Shown here piece after piece: positions 7,834 through 17,305 of a stretch of 64,000 bases of DNA (its first letter is position 1; every line of letters starts with the position of its first letter). The position numbers and the translations under genes were made by a program. Source of the stretch: Bacteroides sp. GTDB lineage: Bacteria; Bacteroidota; Bacteroidia; Bacteroidales; Bacteroidaceae. The notes under the pieces were generated by a model that saw only the letters and a list, made by a program, of their open reading frames with translations, was not told the origin of the DNA and did no database searches. The DNA is taken from positions 47,683 to 111,682 of the forward strand of contig JAJQDI010000017.1 in NCBI GenBank assembly GCA_021202275.1. The letters run 5' to 3'.

Positions 7834-8802
7834 TCATACGTTCCGGTGGGCAGGGAACCGGAGGTCCACCTTCTTTTTGCCGACTTCCAGTTCTACCCGT
7901 GCCCCGTTGATCAGCGGGTAATTCCGGGTGACATGCCCAACAGGAAAGTCGAAGCAGATCGGATAGGCGTAGTCTTTCAGCAGATCGGCCAGAGCCCCAT
8001 AGAGTACTTTACCCAGCGATTTGTCTTCTTCGTAGTCGGTAAACTGTCCGATGATCAGACCCGATAACCGATCCAGTACTCCGCCCAGTTTCAGGTTGTA
8101 GAACATACGCTCTATGGCATGCGGACGTTCGCCGATATCCTCCACAAAGAGTATCGTACCTTCGGAAGGAATATCCATGGGAGTGCCACGCAATCCATAG
8201 AATACCGCCAGATTACCTCCACGCAATATACCACTGCACGCACCGGTATGATTAAAGCGGTGTGCCGGGCAGGTATATTCTGGCAATTTTCCAAAGAGGA
8301 TCTGCTTCAGATACAGAGCCGCCGGATCGTCTGCTGCCTCCACCGTCAGGTGCCGGGCCATAGGAGCGTGCAGCGAAGCAAATCCCTGCTGCTGATACAG
8401 GTTGTGTAGAGCTGTAATATCACTGAAACCCATCAGCCATTTCGGATGTTCACGAAACAGAGTAAAGTCTACCCTGTCCAGGATATGCACCACTCCATAA
8501 CCTCCCCGGCTGCACAGGATCGCTTTGATCTCTTTGTCGTCCATGGCTTTTTGCAGGTCGCGGTGGCGTTGCCGGCTGGTACCGGCATAGAGGCCGTGGG
8601 CATTTCCCGCATACTTGCCTGCCACGGGCTCCAGTCCCCAGGAGGTCAGGCGCTGGCAGGCACCTTTCAGAAAGCTCTTATCAATTTTTCCCGAAGGCGA
8701 CACAATCGCCACCTTGTCTCCCTCCTGCAAATAAGGAGGAAACAGCAGAGCGTCCTTTGGCGAAGGAGCCATTTCCGGATGTTGAGTAGATTCCATTTTC
8801 AT
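7834..8802 (-). CDS. LD-carboxypeptidase (S66 family)
   Basis: 322 residues. S66 serine peptidases remove the terminal D-Ala from the L,D-linked tetrapeptide of murein in recycling; MccF relatives cleave microcin C. Visible motifs are VAIVSPSGKID at the start, LCSRGGYGVVHILD near residue 99, GFSDITALHN with the nucleophile serine, FVEDIGERPHAIERM and the late PVGHVTRNYPLI containing the catalytic His. The length is typical. It is divergent from ptb, with about 150 AT-rich bases between them. Confidence 0.9.
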   Translation of the reverse strand: MKMESTQHPEMAPSPKDALLFPPYLQEGDKVAIVSPSGKIDKSFLKGACQRLTSWGLEPVAGKYAGNAHGLYAGTSRQRHRDLQKAMDDKEIKAILCSRGGYGVVHILDRVDFTLFREHPKWLMGFSDITALHNLYQQQGFASLHAPMARHLTVEAADDPAALYLKQILFGKLPEYTCPAHRFNHTGACSGILRGGNLAVFYGLRGTPMDIPSEGTILFVEDIGERPHAIERMFYNLKLGGVLDRLSGLIIGQFTDYEEDKSLGKVLYGALADLLKDYAYPICFDFPVGHVTRNYPLINGARVELEVGKKKVDLRFPAHRNV

Positions 8803-8959
8803 CTTCCCTGCAAAAATACATCAAAAAAACCGATCTTTGTATGTTACTGAACTATTTAGATGACTTTCTGTTATTTTGTTAGATTTTATTTGTTATTTTA
8901 GAGAACATATGCAGCGAAATTCGGATTTTTTTTCTGATATTTGTTGAAAACCTGTCTTT

Positions 8960-9877
8960 ATGGAAGTCATTCGTAGTTTCGCCCAGCTCACCCGCCATCT
9001 GGAGACCCTTCAGGTGCGCAAACGTGTGGTTGTGGTATGTCCTCAGGACCCTCATACAGATTATGCGCTGAACCGGGCGGTAGAAAAAGGCTTTGCCGAA
9101 CTCATTCTGATCGGCAACCCTGCTGCATGGAGGCGTTTCCGGGTAGTGCGGGATCATCCGGAGCATATTCGTACGCTCTCTGTGAAAGATCCGGACGAGG
9201 CGGCCCGCCAGGCGGTCGGCATAGTGAAAGCGGGGCAAGCGGATATCCTGATGAAAGGTATCATCAACACAGACAATCTCCTGCATGCCATCTTAGACCA
9301 TGAGACGGGCTTGTTGCCCAAAGGCAAGATCCTCACCCATCTGGCTGTGATGGAGATCCCTACCTATGAGAAGCTGTTGTTCTTTTCGGATGCCGCGGTC
9401 ATACCCCGTCCTACGTTGCAACAACATATCGAGATGATCTGGTATGCCATCCATACCTGTCGTGAGTTCGGGATCCGCCGGCCCCGCATTGCGCTGATCC
9501 ACTGTACGGAGAAAGTAAGTGCCAAATTCCCTCATTCGCTCGACTATGTCAATATCGTGGAACTGGCTGAGGGGGGGGAGTTTGGCGATGTCATCATAGA
9601 TGGTCCGCTGGATGTACATACTGCCTGTGAAGCCGTAAGCGGAGATATCAAAGGGATCGTATCGCCCATCAATGGAAAGGCCGATGTACTGATCTTTCCC
9701 AATATAGAATCTGCCAATGCCTTCTACAAATCGGTATCTCTCTTTGCCCGTGCCGAGATGGCGGGTGTTTTGCAGGGACCCAGTTGCCCGGTGGTATTGC
9801 CTTCGCGCAGCGATTCCGGTCTTTCCAAGTATTACAGTCTGGCTATGGCCTGTTTAGTCACTCCTTCAACCCCATAG
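8960..9877 (+). CDS. ptb: Phosphate butyryltransferase
   Basis: 305 residues of the phosphate acetyl/butyryltransferase family. It transfers butyryl from butyryl-CoA to phosphate, giving butyryl phosphate for the kinase encoded next. Family features include RKRVVVVCPQDPHT at the start, DILMKGIINTDNLLHAILD near residue 95, RPRIALIHCTEKVSAKFPHS near residue 172 and the final SDSGLSKYYSLAMA. Only two bases separate its stop from buk. The family also includes phosphate acetyltransferases, but the paired butyrate kinase favours the butyryl enzyme. Confidence 0.88.
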   Translation: MEVIRSFAQLTRHLETLQVRKRVVVVCPQDPHTDYALNRAVEKGFAELILIGNPAAWRRFRVVRDHPEHIRTLSVKDPDEAARQAVGIVKAGQADILMKGIINTDNLLHAILDHETGLLPKGKILTHLAVMEIPTYEKLLFFSDAAVIPRPTLQQHIEMIWYAIHTCREFGIRRPRIALIHCTEKVSAKFPHSLDYVNIVELAEGGEFGDVIIDGPLDVHTACEAVSGDIKGIVSPINGKADVLIFPNIESANAFYKSVSLFARAEMAGVLQGPSCPVVLPSRSDSGLSKYYSLAMACLVTPSTP

Positions 9878-9879
9878 AT

Positions 9880-10938
9880 ATGGATGTATTGGTAATTAAT
9901 CCGGGATCTACTTCCACCAAGATAGCGGTATATAGCGATCAGACAGTTGTATTTACGGTGAACATCCGTCACGAACCCGAACAACTTTCCGGCTTTGCGG
10001 CGGTTACCGATCAGCTTGATTTCCGTAAAGAGGTTATCCTCAGAGAGCTTTCTGAGCGTCAGATCCCTCTTCGGTTCGATGCGGTGATCGGTAGGGGAGG
10101 CTTGCTGAGGCCGGTGCCGGGTGGGGTTTATCGGGTCAACGATCGCATGAAACAGGACGTTATGTCTCCCCGCCGTCAGCATGCCAGCAATCTGGGATGC
10201 TTGCTGGCCGATGAGATTGCTTCTTTGTCCGGCGGAGTGGCACTGATCGCGGACCCGGTGGTGGTAGACGAACTGGACGATGTGGCCCGTATATCCGGAT
10301 TGCCTATGTTGCCCCGGCTCTCTGTCTTCCATGCGCTCAATCACAAAGCAACTGCCCGGCAATATGCCCGGGAAGTAGAGGTTCCTTATGAAAAGTTGAG
10401 TCTGATCGTGTGCCACCTGGGTGGAGGCATTTCGGTGGGTGTGCATCGCAACGGAAACATTGTCGAGGTGAATAATGCTCTGGATGGAGAAGGACCTTTC
10501 TCTCCCGAACGTTCGGGTACGCTTCCCGCAGGTCAGTTGGTAGATCTCTGTTTCAGCGGGAGGTATACCCGTGAAGAGATCCGGAAGATGCTGGCAGGCA
10601 GAGGCGGATTGTTTGCTCACCTGAGATCTACCTCCGTTCCTGATCTTATCGAACGCGCGCAAAAGGGAGACCAGCAGGTAGAGTTGATCCTGGAAGCTAT
10701 GATCTATCAGACGGCGCGCAGCATCGGCGCAGCTTCCACGGTTGTATGCGGTCAGGTAGATGCGATCCTGTTGACAGGAGGCATGGCACATTCGCCGTAC
10801 ATCGTGCAGCGTCTAAAGGAGCGTATCCGGTTCCTGGCACCGGTTCGTGTCTATCCCGGCGAGAATGAGATGAATGCGTTGGCTTCCAATGCCCTGGCAG
10901 TGCTGAGGGGAGACTTTTCCCTGATGGAATATATTTGA
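9880..10938 (+). CDS. buk: Butyrate kinase
   Basis: 352 residues of the acetate/butyrate kinase family, which makes ATP and butyrate from butyryl phosphate. Motifs: NPGSTSTKIAVY at the N-terminus, VCHLGGGISVG near residue 177, DGEGPFSPERSGTLP and the C-terminal ILLTGGMAHS. A longer frame opens at 9784 inside ptb, but ATG 9880 gives the normal N-terminus and follows ptb immediately. Together the pair forms the last two steps of one butyrate route; the upstream enzymes to butyryl-CoA are not in this window. Confidence 0.93.
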   Translation: MDVLVINPGSTSTKIAVYSDQTVVFTVNIRHEPEQLSGFAAVTDQLDFRKEVILRELSERQIPLRFDAVIGRGGLLRPVPGGVYRVNDRMKQDVMSPRRQHASNLGCLLADEIASLSGGVALIADPVVVDELDDVARISGLPMLPRLSVFHALNHKATARQYAREVEVPYEKLSLIVCHLGGGISVGVHRNGNIVEVNNALDGEGPFSPERSGTLPAGQLVDLCFSGRYTREEIRKMLAGRGGLFAHLRSTSVPDLIERAQKGDQQVELILEAMIYQTARSIGAASTVVCGQVDAILLTGGMAHSPYIVQRLKERIRFLAPVRVYPGENEMNALASNALAVLRGDFSLMEYI

Positions 10939-11137
10939 GTTCCTTCCGCGTTGCTTTTTCCGGTTTGTACGGTGTACTTCTCTTGGGGTGTGTTTGGCTT
11001 CTTCCCGGAAGCAGGATGGTTTCTCTGGATGTAACCTCCCTGCTTACAGGACGTTCTATCCACTTCTCTTATATAGAATAATCTGCCTCAGATATAAACT
11101 TTTTGCTAAAAAAAGGGGAGCAAAGAGATTTTTCTCA

Positions 11138-11232
11138 TATATTTGCAAGGTGTTAAGTTAATAAATTGATTAAGGTCGATTTTTGACTGTTTCGAATCGG
11201 AAAGTATGGGGGTACTTTCCGATTCTTTTTTT
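11138..11232 (+). ncRNA. Small RNA candidate with own promoter and terminator
   Basis: TATATTTG at 11138-11145 is a good -7 box, predicting a start near 11151. A strong hairpin with 13-base perfect arms (11194-11206 and 11213-11225) and seven T closes the unit at 11232. The transcript would be about 80 bases, with no open frame of note. No clear -33 TTG is seen at the ideal distance, which lowers confidence. Confidence 0.45.
11194..11232 (+). terminator. Strong rho-independent terminator
   Basis: Perfect 13-base stem GAATCGGAAAGTA/TACTTTCCGATTC with a six-base loop and seven T. No coding gene ends nearby on this strand; buk stops 255 bases upstream. Confidence 0.85.
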
Positions 11233-11353
11233 ATTCCCGGTCGTTTGTATGGAATAAATAAAAATTCAGAATGCATCTTTTGGGGGATACATGGAAGATG
11301 CACGGGGCAATTTCCGATTGGAATTTCAACTACCCCAACTTCATTATCCATTT

Positions 11354-11377
11354 GTAGAGACGCACGTCGTGCGGCTC
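11354..11377. repeat. Interspersed palindromic repeat (GAGACGCAC family)
   Basis: GTAGAGACGCAC followed by an imperfect mirror GTGCGGCTC. Related copies stand at 11549, 27507, 38435, 57070 and 57153. Confidence 0.75.
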
Positions 11378-11548
11378 TGCGGTATATGTCCAACCTACAT
11401 ATCACTCACGGATGTGTTCCTGCATATATGTATAAGATCTGTAAAGCAGATATCTCGTTTATATATCTATATATCCGTTCCTCTGTCTGATGGAATGCAG
11501 ATCCTATATATTTTATCAGTTATTCACCTTTATTGGGCGTACATCGCG

Positions 11549-11569
11549 GAGACGCACGCCGTGCGTCTC
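11549..11569. repeat. Interspersed palindromic repeat (GAGACGCAC family)
   Basis: Nine-base perfect arms GAGACGCAC/GTGCGTCTC around GCC. A full-strength copy of the palindrome also found at 38435, 57070 and 57153. Confidence 0.85.
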
Positions 11570-11631
11570 TACAAGTGTGTGCTACCAGCGGTATATTTAT
11601 ATGTTTCATCTTACCTTGTTCCCTTGTATAT

Positions 11632-11666
11632 AAAAAATGCCCCGGTTACCTACTGGTAACCGGGGC
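11632..11666 (-). terminator. Terminator of pnp
   Basis: Twelve-base perfect stem GCCCCGGTTACC/GGTAACCGGGGC with a four-base loop (11639-11666). The six A on the plus strand at 11632-11637 are the U tract of the minus-strand transcript. It stands 32 bases after the pnp stop. Confidence 0.92.
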
Positions 11667-11697
11667 TTGATATAGAGGATGGGTCCCTGGATCCGGA

Positions 11698-13824
11698 TCA
11701 GTTCCTTTCCGGACGTGGGATCAAGACTTTACGTGAAAGTTTGAACTTGCCTGTTTTCGGATCGATATCGATCAGTTTCACTTCGATATCATCGCCCTCT
11801 TTGATACCAGCCTGTTCTACTGTTTCCAGACGTTTCCAGTCGATCTCTGAAATGTGGAGCAGTCCGTCTTTTCCGGGAAGGAATTCTACAAACGCCCCAT
11901 AAGGCATCACAGAACGTACTTTCCCTTTATATACCTCACCGATCTCCGGTACGGCAACGATGGCTTTGATCATGCGTGTGGCATGGTCGATCGCCTTTTT
12001 GTTAGTTCCGGCGATCTCGATACGTCCTACACCGTTGATCTCTTCGATGGTGATCACCGCACCAGTCTCTTCCTGCATACCCTGGATGATCTTTCCACCC
12101 GGTCCGATCACAGCACCGATAAATTCTTTCGAAATGATCATGGTCTCGATACGCGGAGCGTGTTCTTTGAGATCCTCACGTGGCTCGGCCAATGTGTCAG
12201 TGATCTTGCCTAAGATGTGCATACGTCCCTCTTTCGCTTGATTCAGTGCTTTTTCCAGGATATCGAATGACAATCCGTCTACCTTGATATCCATCTGCGT
12301 AGCAGTGATACCATTTTCTGTTCCGGTTACTTTGAAGTCCATATCTCCCAGGTGGTCTTCATCTCCCAGGATGTCAGACAACACCGCATATTTGTCTTCA
12401 CCGGCATTCTTGATTAGACCCATAGCGATACCTGATACCGGTTTCTTGATCTTCACACCGGCATCCATCAGCGCCAGTGTACCGGCACATACGGTAGCCA
12501 TAGAAGAAGAACCGTTGGATTCCAGGATATCCGATACCACGCGGATCACGTAGGGATAGTCTTCCGGGATCATACGCTTCAGCGCGCGGTGGGCCAGGTT
12601 GCCGTGTCCTACTTCCCGACGGCCTACTCCACGTTGCGGACGTGCCTCACCGGTAGAGAAAGGAGGGAAGTTGTAATGCAGCAGGAAACGCTCTTTTCCA
12701 TGTACCAATACATCGTCGATGATCTTCTCATCTACCTTGGTACCCAGTGTCACCGAAGTCAGTGACTGCGTCTCACCGCGGGTAAATACAGCCGAACCGT
12801 GAGTTCCCGGCAGGTAATCCACTTCTGCCCAGATCGGGCGGATCTCGTTGGTCTTACGTCCGTCCAGACGTTTGCCTTCGTCGAGGATGCTGCGACGCAT
12901 GGCCTCTTTCTCCACATCGTGGTAGTAGCGGTCGATCAGCTTGCCTTTTTCTTCCAGTTCCTCTTCTGAGAACTGAGCTTTGAATTCGTCACGTATAGCC
13001 GTGAAAGCGTCGTGACGCTCGTGCTTATTCGCGTTGCCCGAACTGGCTACCGCGTATACCTTATCGTAACAAGCCTCGTGTACGCGCTTGCGCAGATCTT
13101 CATCGTTCACTTCGTGGTCATACTCACGTTTCACGGTCTTGCCTACTGCTTCGGTCAGTTCCATCTGCACTTTGCAATGTATTTTGATCGCTTCGTGAGC
13201 CACCTTCATCGCTTCCAGCAGTTCTGCTTCCGATACTTCGCTCATCTCACCTTCCACCATCATGATGTTGTCGTAGGTAGCCCCTACCATGATGTCCATA
13301 TCCGCCTGTTCCAGCTGATCGAAAGTCGGGTTGATGATGTATTTTCCGTTTACGCGTCCTACGCGTACTTCAGAGATCGGTCCGTTGAAAGGTATGTCAG
13401 AAACCGCCAGAGCTGCCGAGGCAGCCAGTCCGGCCAGTGCGTCCGGCATATCTACTCCGTCTGCGGAGTAAAGTATGATGTTTACAAAAACTTCAGCATG
13501 ATAGTTATCAGGGAACAGAGGACGCAGAGCGCGGTCTACCAGACGGCAGGTCAGGATTTCGTAATCGGAAGCCCGGCCCTCTCTGCGGGTGAAACCTCCG
13601 GGAAAACGTCCGAACGACGCGAATTTCTCTTTGTACTCTACCTGTAAGGGCATAAAATCGGTTCTGGGAACTGCATCTTTCGCGGCACAAACAGTGGCAA
13701 GCATCATGGTGTTGCCCATGCGGAGCATGACAGAGCCATCGGCCTGTTTTGCCAACTTTCCCGTTTCGAGCGTGATGGTTCTGCCATCTCCCAGCTCGAT
13801 TGTTTTAACAATGGGGTTGATCAT
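11698..13824 (-). CDS. pnp: Polyribonucleotide nucleotidyltransferase (PNPase)
   Basis: 708 residues from ATG 13824, the normal start ([20 protein letters not shown]). PNPase degrades RNA 3' to 5' with phosphate and takes part in RNA turnover. Two RNase PH-like domains are visible; the second carries the [13 protein letters not shown] and [10 protein letters not shown] stretches and SGSxxMA-type [23 protein letters not shown] domain with GPGGKIIQ lies near residue 575, and an S1 domain with [18 protein letters not shown] near 630. It is monocistronic, with its own terminator, and divergent from the DUF4369 gene. Confidence 0.97.
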   Translation of the reverse strand: MINPIVKTIELGDGRTITLETGKLAKQADGSVMLRMGNTMMLATVCAAKDAVPRTDFMPLQVEYKEKFASFGRFPGGFTRREGRASDYEILTCRLVDRALRPLFPDNYHAEVFVNIILYSADGVDMPDALAGLAASAALAVSDIPFNGPISEVRVGRVNGKYIINPTFDQLEQADMDIMVGATYDNIMMVEGEMSEVSEAELLEAMKVAHEAIKIHCKVQMELTEAVGKTVKREYDHEVNDEDLRKRVHEACYDKVYAVASSGNANKHERHDAFTAIRDEFKAQFSEEELEEKGKLIDRYYHDVEKEAMRRSILDEGKRLDGRKTNEIRPIWAEVDYLPGTHGSAVFTRGETQSLTSVTLGTKVDEKIIDDVLVHGKERFLLHYNFPPFSTGEARPQRGVGRREVGHGNLAHRALKRMIPEDYPYVIRVVSDILESNGSSSMATVCAGTLALMDAGVKIKKPVSGIAMGLIKNAGEDKYAVLSDILGDEDHLGDMDFKVTGTENGITATQMDIKVDGLSFDILEKALNQAKEGRMHILGKITDTLAEPREDLKEHAPRIETMIISKEFIGAVIGPGGKIIQGMQEETGAVITIEEINGVGRIEIAGTNKKAIDHATRMIKAIVAVPEIGEVYKGKVRSVMPYGAFVEFLPGKDGLLHISEIDWKRLETVEQAGIKEGDDIEVKLIDIDPKTGKFKLSRKVLIPRPERN

Positions 13825-13964
13825 AAAAATTGTTTTATCTATTTTTCTTTCAAAATTCGCACAAAGATACATAAATATAAGTATTAAATTTATGACAATG
13901 AGGTAAAAAGTTGAGTGTGACGCCCTTTTTTCGCCTTTTTCCGGGCAAGAAGGGGCCGAAATGC

Positions 13965-13994
13965 TTTGACTGAATCTGAAAAGAAGTATATTTG
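13965..13994 (+). promoter_or_regulatory. Promoter of the DUF4369 lipoprotein gene
   Basis: TTTG at 13965-13968 and TATATTTG at 13987-13994 with 18 bases between; start of transcription expected near 14000, 16 bases before the ATG. Confidence 0.7.
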
Positions 13995-14015
13995 CATTTC
14001 AAAATAACATACGAT

Positions 14016-15170
14016 ATGATGAAGAAGATCCTGATCCTGGTATTGGCCACCGTTGTCCTGGGAGCCTGCCAGTCCGATAAAAAATTCCATGTCACAGGAG
14101 AGGTCTCCGGCGCTGAGGGAAAAATGCTCTATTTCGAAGCTTCCCAGATCGATGGTGTGGTTGCCCTCGACTCTGTTAAACTCCGTGGAAACGGTACGTT
14201 CAGCTTTGACGGTAAATGTCCGGAGTCGCCCGAATTTTTCCGGCTGCGTGTAGACAATAAAGTGATCAATTTCTCGGTGGATTCGACCGAAACCGTTACC
14301 ATTCGGGCACCCTACGAAGGGTTTGCCATAGATTATCAGGTAGAGGGTTCGCCCAACAGCGAGCGTATCAAAGAACTCACCCTGAAGCAGGCCCGCCTGC
14401 AACAGGACATCAACGACCTGTTGGTTGCCGCTCAGGCTCGCCGCATCACCAACGAGGTCTTTGAAGACAGCCTGGCTACCCTCATGAATACCTATAAAGA
14501 GGATGTAAAGCGCCACTATATTTTTGCTGCTCCCAATACGGCGGCAGCCTATTTCGCATTGTTCCAGAAGGTGAACAACTTCCTGATCTTCGATCCGCTC
14601 AACAGCAAAGAAGATATCAAATGCTTTGCCGCTGTGGCCACCAGCCTCAACAATCTCTATCCGCACGCCCTCCGTTCGAAAAACCTCTATAACGTAGTGA
14701 TCAAAGGGATGAAAAATACGCGTCCGGCACAGGAACGGGTGGTGGAACTGGATGAAGATCTGGTTGCTGAGACCGGTGTCATCGACATCAGTCTGCGCGA
14801 TCTACGGGGAAATGTATGCAAACTCAGCGATCTCAAAGGCAAAGTCGTGTTGCTCGACTTCACCGTGTATCAGAGTAACGTATCTGTGGCGCACAATTTC
14901 ATGTTGCGTGATCTTTACGACAAGTATGCCAGTCGGGGCTTTGAGATCTATCAGGTGGCTCTGGATGCCGATGAGCACTTCTGGAAGACTACTGCAGGCA
15001 ATCTGCCCTGGATCACCGTGCGCGATGGCAACGGCATCTACTCAACCAACCTGGCACTGTATAACATACAGGATCTGCCTACCTACTTCCTGATCAACCG
15101 TGCCAACGAGCTCAGCGATCGTTCGGACAACATAGACGATCTGGATCAGGCGATCCGTAAACTACTGTAA
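14016..15170 (+). CDS. DUF4369 / thioredoxin-fold lipoprotein lacking the CXXC
   Basis: 384 residues with a lipoprotein signal (VVLGACQS), so probably anchored in the envelope. The N-terminal half is a beta-rich DUF4369 domain (HVTGEVSGAEGKMLYFE), then a helical linker, then an AhpC/TSA-like thioredoxin domain from about residue 250 (LRDLRGNVCKLSDLKGKVVLLDF). Where TlpA/ResA proteins have WCxxC, this one reads FTVYQSNVS, with no cysteines, so it cannot do thiol-disulfide exchange in the usual way. It keeps the cis-Pro region DLPTYFLINR. Possibly a binding or structural paralogue. ATG 14016 or 14019 is likely. Confidence 0.8.
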   Translation: MMKKILILVLATVVLGACQSDKKFHVTGEVSGAEGKMLYFEASQIDGVVALDSVKLRGNGTFSFDGKCPESPEFFRLRVDNKVINFSVDSTETVTIRAPYEGFAIDYQVEGSPNSERIKELTLKQARLQQDINDLLVAAQARRITNEVFEDSLATLMNTYKEDVKRHYIFAAPNTAAAYFALFQKVNNFLIFDPLNSKEDIKCFAAVATSLNNLYPHALRSKNLYNVVIKGMKNTRPAQERVVELDEDLVAETGVIDISLRDLRGNVCKLSDLKGKVVLLDFTVYQSNVSVAHNFMLRDLYDKYASRGFEIYQVALDADEHFWKTTAGNLPWITVRDGNGIYSTNLALYNIQDLPTYFLINRANELSDRSDNIDDLDQAIRKLL

Positions 15171-15373
15171 AGCAGAAGATCAATCGTTAAAGAATGGTAT
15201 AATATGTTACAGAGCATCCGTTCAGGGGTTGTGTGGTAACAATTAAAACCCTATCTTTCTTTGCCAGAGAATTTACAGAAAGAGGGTTCCAGCATGGTTC
15301 ATATTGGAATTCTTTTTTGTTTTATATGACTATTATAAGTAACGAATTAGAACTAATAAGGAGGAAACACATC

Positions 15374-15838
15374 ATGGCTTACATGTCTGAAGAAGGTTAC
15401 AAAAAGCTCATGGCCGAGCTTAGAGAGCTGGAAACGGTGCAACGACCGGAGATCTCACGTCAGATTGCCGAAGCAAGAGACAAGGGAGACTTGTCTGAGA
15501 ATGCCGAATACGATGCGGCCAAAGAGGCGCAGGGAATGTTGGAAATGAAGATCAACAAACTCAAGTCGATCATTGCCGATGCCAAGATCATCGACGAGTC
15601 CAAGTTGCAGACCGAATCGGTTCAGATCCTGAATAAGGTCGAGTTGAAGAACGTTAAAAACGGAATGAAGATGGTCTATACCATTGTCTCCGAAAGCGAG
15701 GCCAATCTCAAGGAGGGAAAGATATCAGTCAATACTCCCATTGCCCGTGGCCTGCTCGGTAAGAAGGTCGGTGATGTGGCAGAGATCCAGGTGCCCCAGG
15801 GCAACATTACTCTCGAAGTAGTTGGTATTTCTGTATAG
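15374..15838 (+). CDS. greA: Transcription elongation factor GreA
   Basis: 154 residues from ATG 15374. GreA enters the RNA polymerase secondary channel and stimulates cleavage of backtracked RNA. The N-terminal coiled coil has the acidic tip DKGDLSENAEYDAAKEAQ (about residues 38-55), and the C-terminal FKBP-like domain ends with GNITLEVVGI. A clear AAGGAGG ribosome-binding site lies about 10 bases upstream, unusual in Bacteroidetes, where such sites are often missing; it decides against the longer frame opening at 15233. Confidence 0.96.
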   Translation: MAYMSEEGYKKLMAELRELETVQRPEISRQIAEARDKGDLSENAEYDAAKEAQGMLEMKINKLKSIIADAKIIDESKLQTESVQILNKVELKNVKNGMKMVYTIVSESEANLKEGKISVNTPIARGLLGKKVGDVAEIQVPQGNITLEVVGISV

Positions 15839-15927
15839 TATACAAAAGGTTGATGACGCACATATATTTGTCTTCAACCTTTTTCTTTCAGTCAACTTTT
15901 TTGTTTCATCCCGATATTCACATTTCT

Positions 15928-16326
15928 ATGGCAACCATTTTCAGTAAGATCATTGCAGGCGAGATCCCTTCTTACAAGATCGCCGAAAACGAAAAATTCT
16001 ATGCGTTTCTCGATATCAATCCGCTTACCAAAGGGCACACACTCGTGGTACCCCGACAGGAAGTAGACTATATCTTCGATCTGGCAGATACCGATCTGGG
16101 AGAGATGTATATTTTTGCCGGACATGTGGCCCGTGCCATCGAAGCCGCCATTCCCTGTAAACGCATAGGTGTTGCTGTCATCGGACTGGAAGTACCTCAT
16201 GCCCATATTCACCTGATCCCTATACAAACAGAGAAAGACATGCTTTTCTCCAATCCCAAGCTCACACTCTCTTCCGAAGAATTCGTCTCGATCGCGCGGG
16301 CCATTCGCGATCGGTTTGAGGCATAA
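15928..16326 (+). CDS. HIT family protein
   Basis: 132 residues from ATG 15928. The histidine-triad motif HAHIHLIP is at residues 91-98, preceded by the typical FSKIIAGEIPSYKIAEN start and the PLTKGHTLVVP strand. HIT proteins of the Hint branch hydrolyse adenosine phosphoramidates and related nucleotide conjugates in the cytoplasm. It follows greA by 89 bases, an arrangement seen in many Bacteroidetes, and is closed by a strong terminator at 16364. Confidence 0.93.
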   Translation: MATIFSKIIAGEIPSYKIAENEKFYAFLDINPLTKGHTLVVPRQEVDYIFDLADTDLGEMYIFAGHVARAIEAAIPCKRIGVAVIGLEVPHAHIHLIPIQTEKDMLFSNPKLTLSSEEFVSIARAIRDRFEA

Positions 16327-16363
16327 ATGTGTGGTTTCCTTCTTCTTTAGATAGTATAGAGAG

Positions 16364-16391
16364 GCTGTCCGGGGTTCGGACAGCTTTTTTT
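16364..16391 (+). terminator. Terminator of the greA-HIT unit
   Basis: Eight-base stem GCTGTCCG/CGGACAGC with a five-base loop followed by seven T, 38 bases after the HIT gene stop. Confidence 0.92.
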
Positions 16392-16556
16392 GTGGTCCGG
16401 TGTCTGTTCCTGAAATTCCGTTACGGATTTTAATAAACTATTCGGGATCGAAAAGGATTCTGCTTTACTTTAGATGAAAAATATCAGACATGATTTCTTA
16501 TAAAAAAGTAGAATAGTAAACAGGCAGTTGTATATACTGCTTCTGATATGTATTCT

Positions 16557-16966
16557 TTACAGATCCGTTTTCTTTTTCCTCTCTCTGGCACCCGGTTCAC
16601 TGATCTGCTGGAAACAGGTATTTGCCATTTTATGAAGGAATTTCTTATCTGTCCGCAAACAGATCCGTTTCAGGACGACCTGGTTGGGCTTACATTTCTC
16701 CGGATCTTCAAAACCCTCGCTGCTGATAGCCGGATAAAAAGTACCCAGTCCGCGGATGATTACCGTGCGACCGTCTTTCAGGAAATGAGCAATGGCCGCA
16801 GGCAGTTGTTCCAGTGTAGACAATACGTCCCCTGCCGTGAGCGAACTGCGTTCATGCAGGTAGTCGCCGATCTGTTGCTCGTTCACACTACGTTTTTGCA
16901 GGGCATAGGGAACCGCATAGTAACGCGTTTTTCCTCTTCGCTGCTCTTGTCTATTTTCTTCCTCAT
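16557..16966 (-). pseudogene. HU-like DNA-binding protein, frameshifted near the start
   Basis: The body of the protein (NEQQIGDYLHERSSLTAGD, then GRTVIIRGLGTFYPAIS and KPNQVVLKRICLRTD) is a Bacteroidetes HU/IHF-type domain. The open frame has no ATG at its natural N-terminus. An ATG at 16966 in another frame encodes MRKKIDKSSEEEK, and the two join as EEKTRYYAVPYALQKRSV if one base is added to the A5 run (T5 on the plus strand, 16928-16932). The repaired protein is about 136 residues. It is either a one-base assembly error or a recent knockout. A short version starting at GTG 16886 is less likely because it lacks the first strand. Confidence 0.7.
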
Positions 16967-17073
16967 TATAAAATGAATACTCATACAGATTAAAGTTTAC
17001 AGGTTATATCAATCGCGCTTCCGTTCTCTCCCCGGACAACTGCGGACTTTTCCTGGCAACACTCCGGAGCTGT

Positions 17074-17101
17074 ACTTGTGGAGACCCGGGTCTCCACAAG
17101 T
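17074..17101. repeat. 28-base perfect palindrome
   Basis: ACTTGTGGAGACCC is followed without a spacer by its exact reverse complement. No similar copy is seen elsewhere in the window apart from a loose likeness to the GTAGAGACGC repeats. Confidence 0.85.
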
Positions 17102-17200
17102 AAGAGCTCGACGTAAGATAGGGTAAACTCCGGACATAAGCAAGTATTTCTCCGGGTAGAGATCCGATCCCCTTTCCGGAAATTTTTGGGCAGGGGGAAA

Positions 17201-17262
17201 GCAAAGATCCCTTTTGTTCCAGGCAGATATATATGCCGAAGCGGAACAAAAGGGATCTTTGC
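17201..17262 (-). terminator. Very long hairpin downstream of manC
   Basis: Arms 17201-17220 and 17243-17262 are exact complements over 20 bases. The 22-base loop can itself fold through GGCA/TGCC. It lies 44 bases after the manC stop and could end or protect the manC transcript, though the stem is longer than most terminators. Confidence 0.5.
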
Positions 17263-17305
17263 AGAAGATCAGAGTTTCCGTATGCCCGAAGACATACAAA
17301 AAAGA

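Larger units (their letters stand above)
10939..11697. other. Intergenic region with sRNA candidate and palindromic repeats
   Basis: No protein gene is supported in these 760 bases. They hold a possible small RNA (11150-11232), two palindromic repeats (11354-11377 and 11549-11569) and the pnp terminator (11632-11666). Confidence 0.7.
16967..17305. other. Intergenic region with two large inverted repeats
   Basis: No gene is seen. The region holds a 28-base perfect palindrome (17074-17101) and a hairpin with 20-base perfect arms (17201-17262) downstream of manC. Confidence 0.7.

Noticed and set aside
9293..9619. Minus-strand frame inside ptb
   Set aside because: Shadow of a well-supported gene on the other strand.
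11206..11659. Overlapping plus-strand frames of 94 and 122 codons
   Set aside because: They include the terminator and the GAGACGCAC repeats; no plausible start or family.
16557..16886. HU-like gene starting at GTG 16886 as an intact gene
   Set aside because: This would remove the conserved N-terminal strand, which is present in the other frame with its own ATG.
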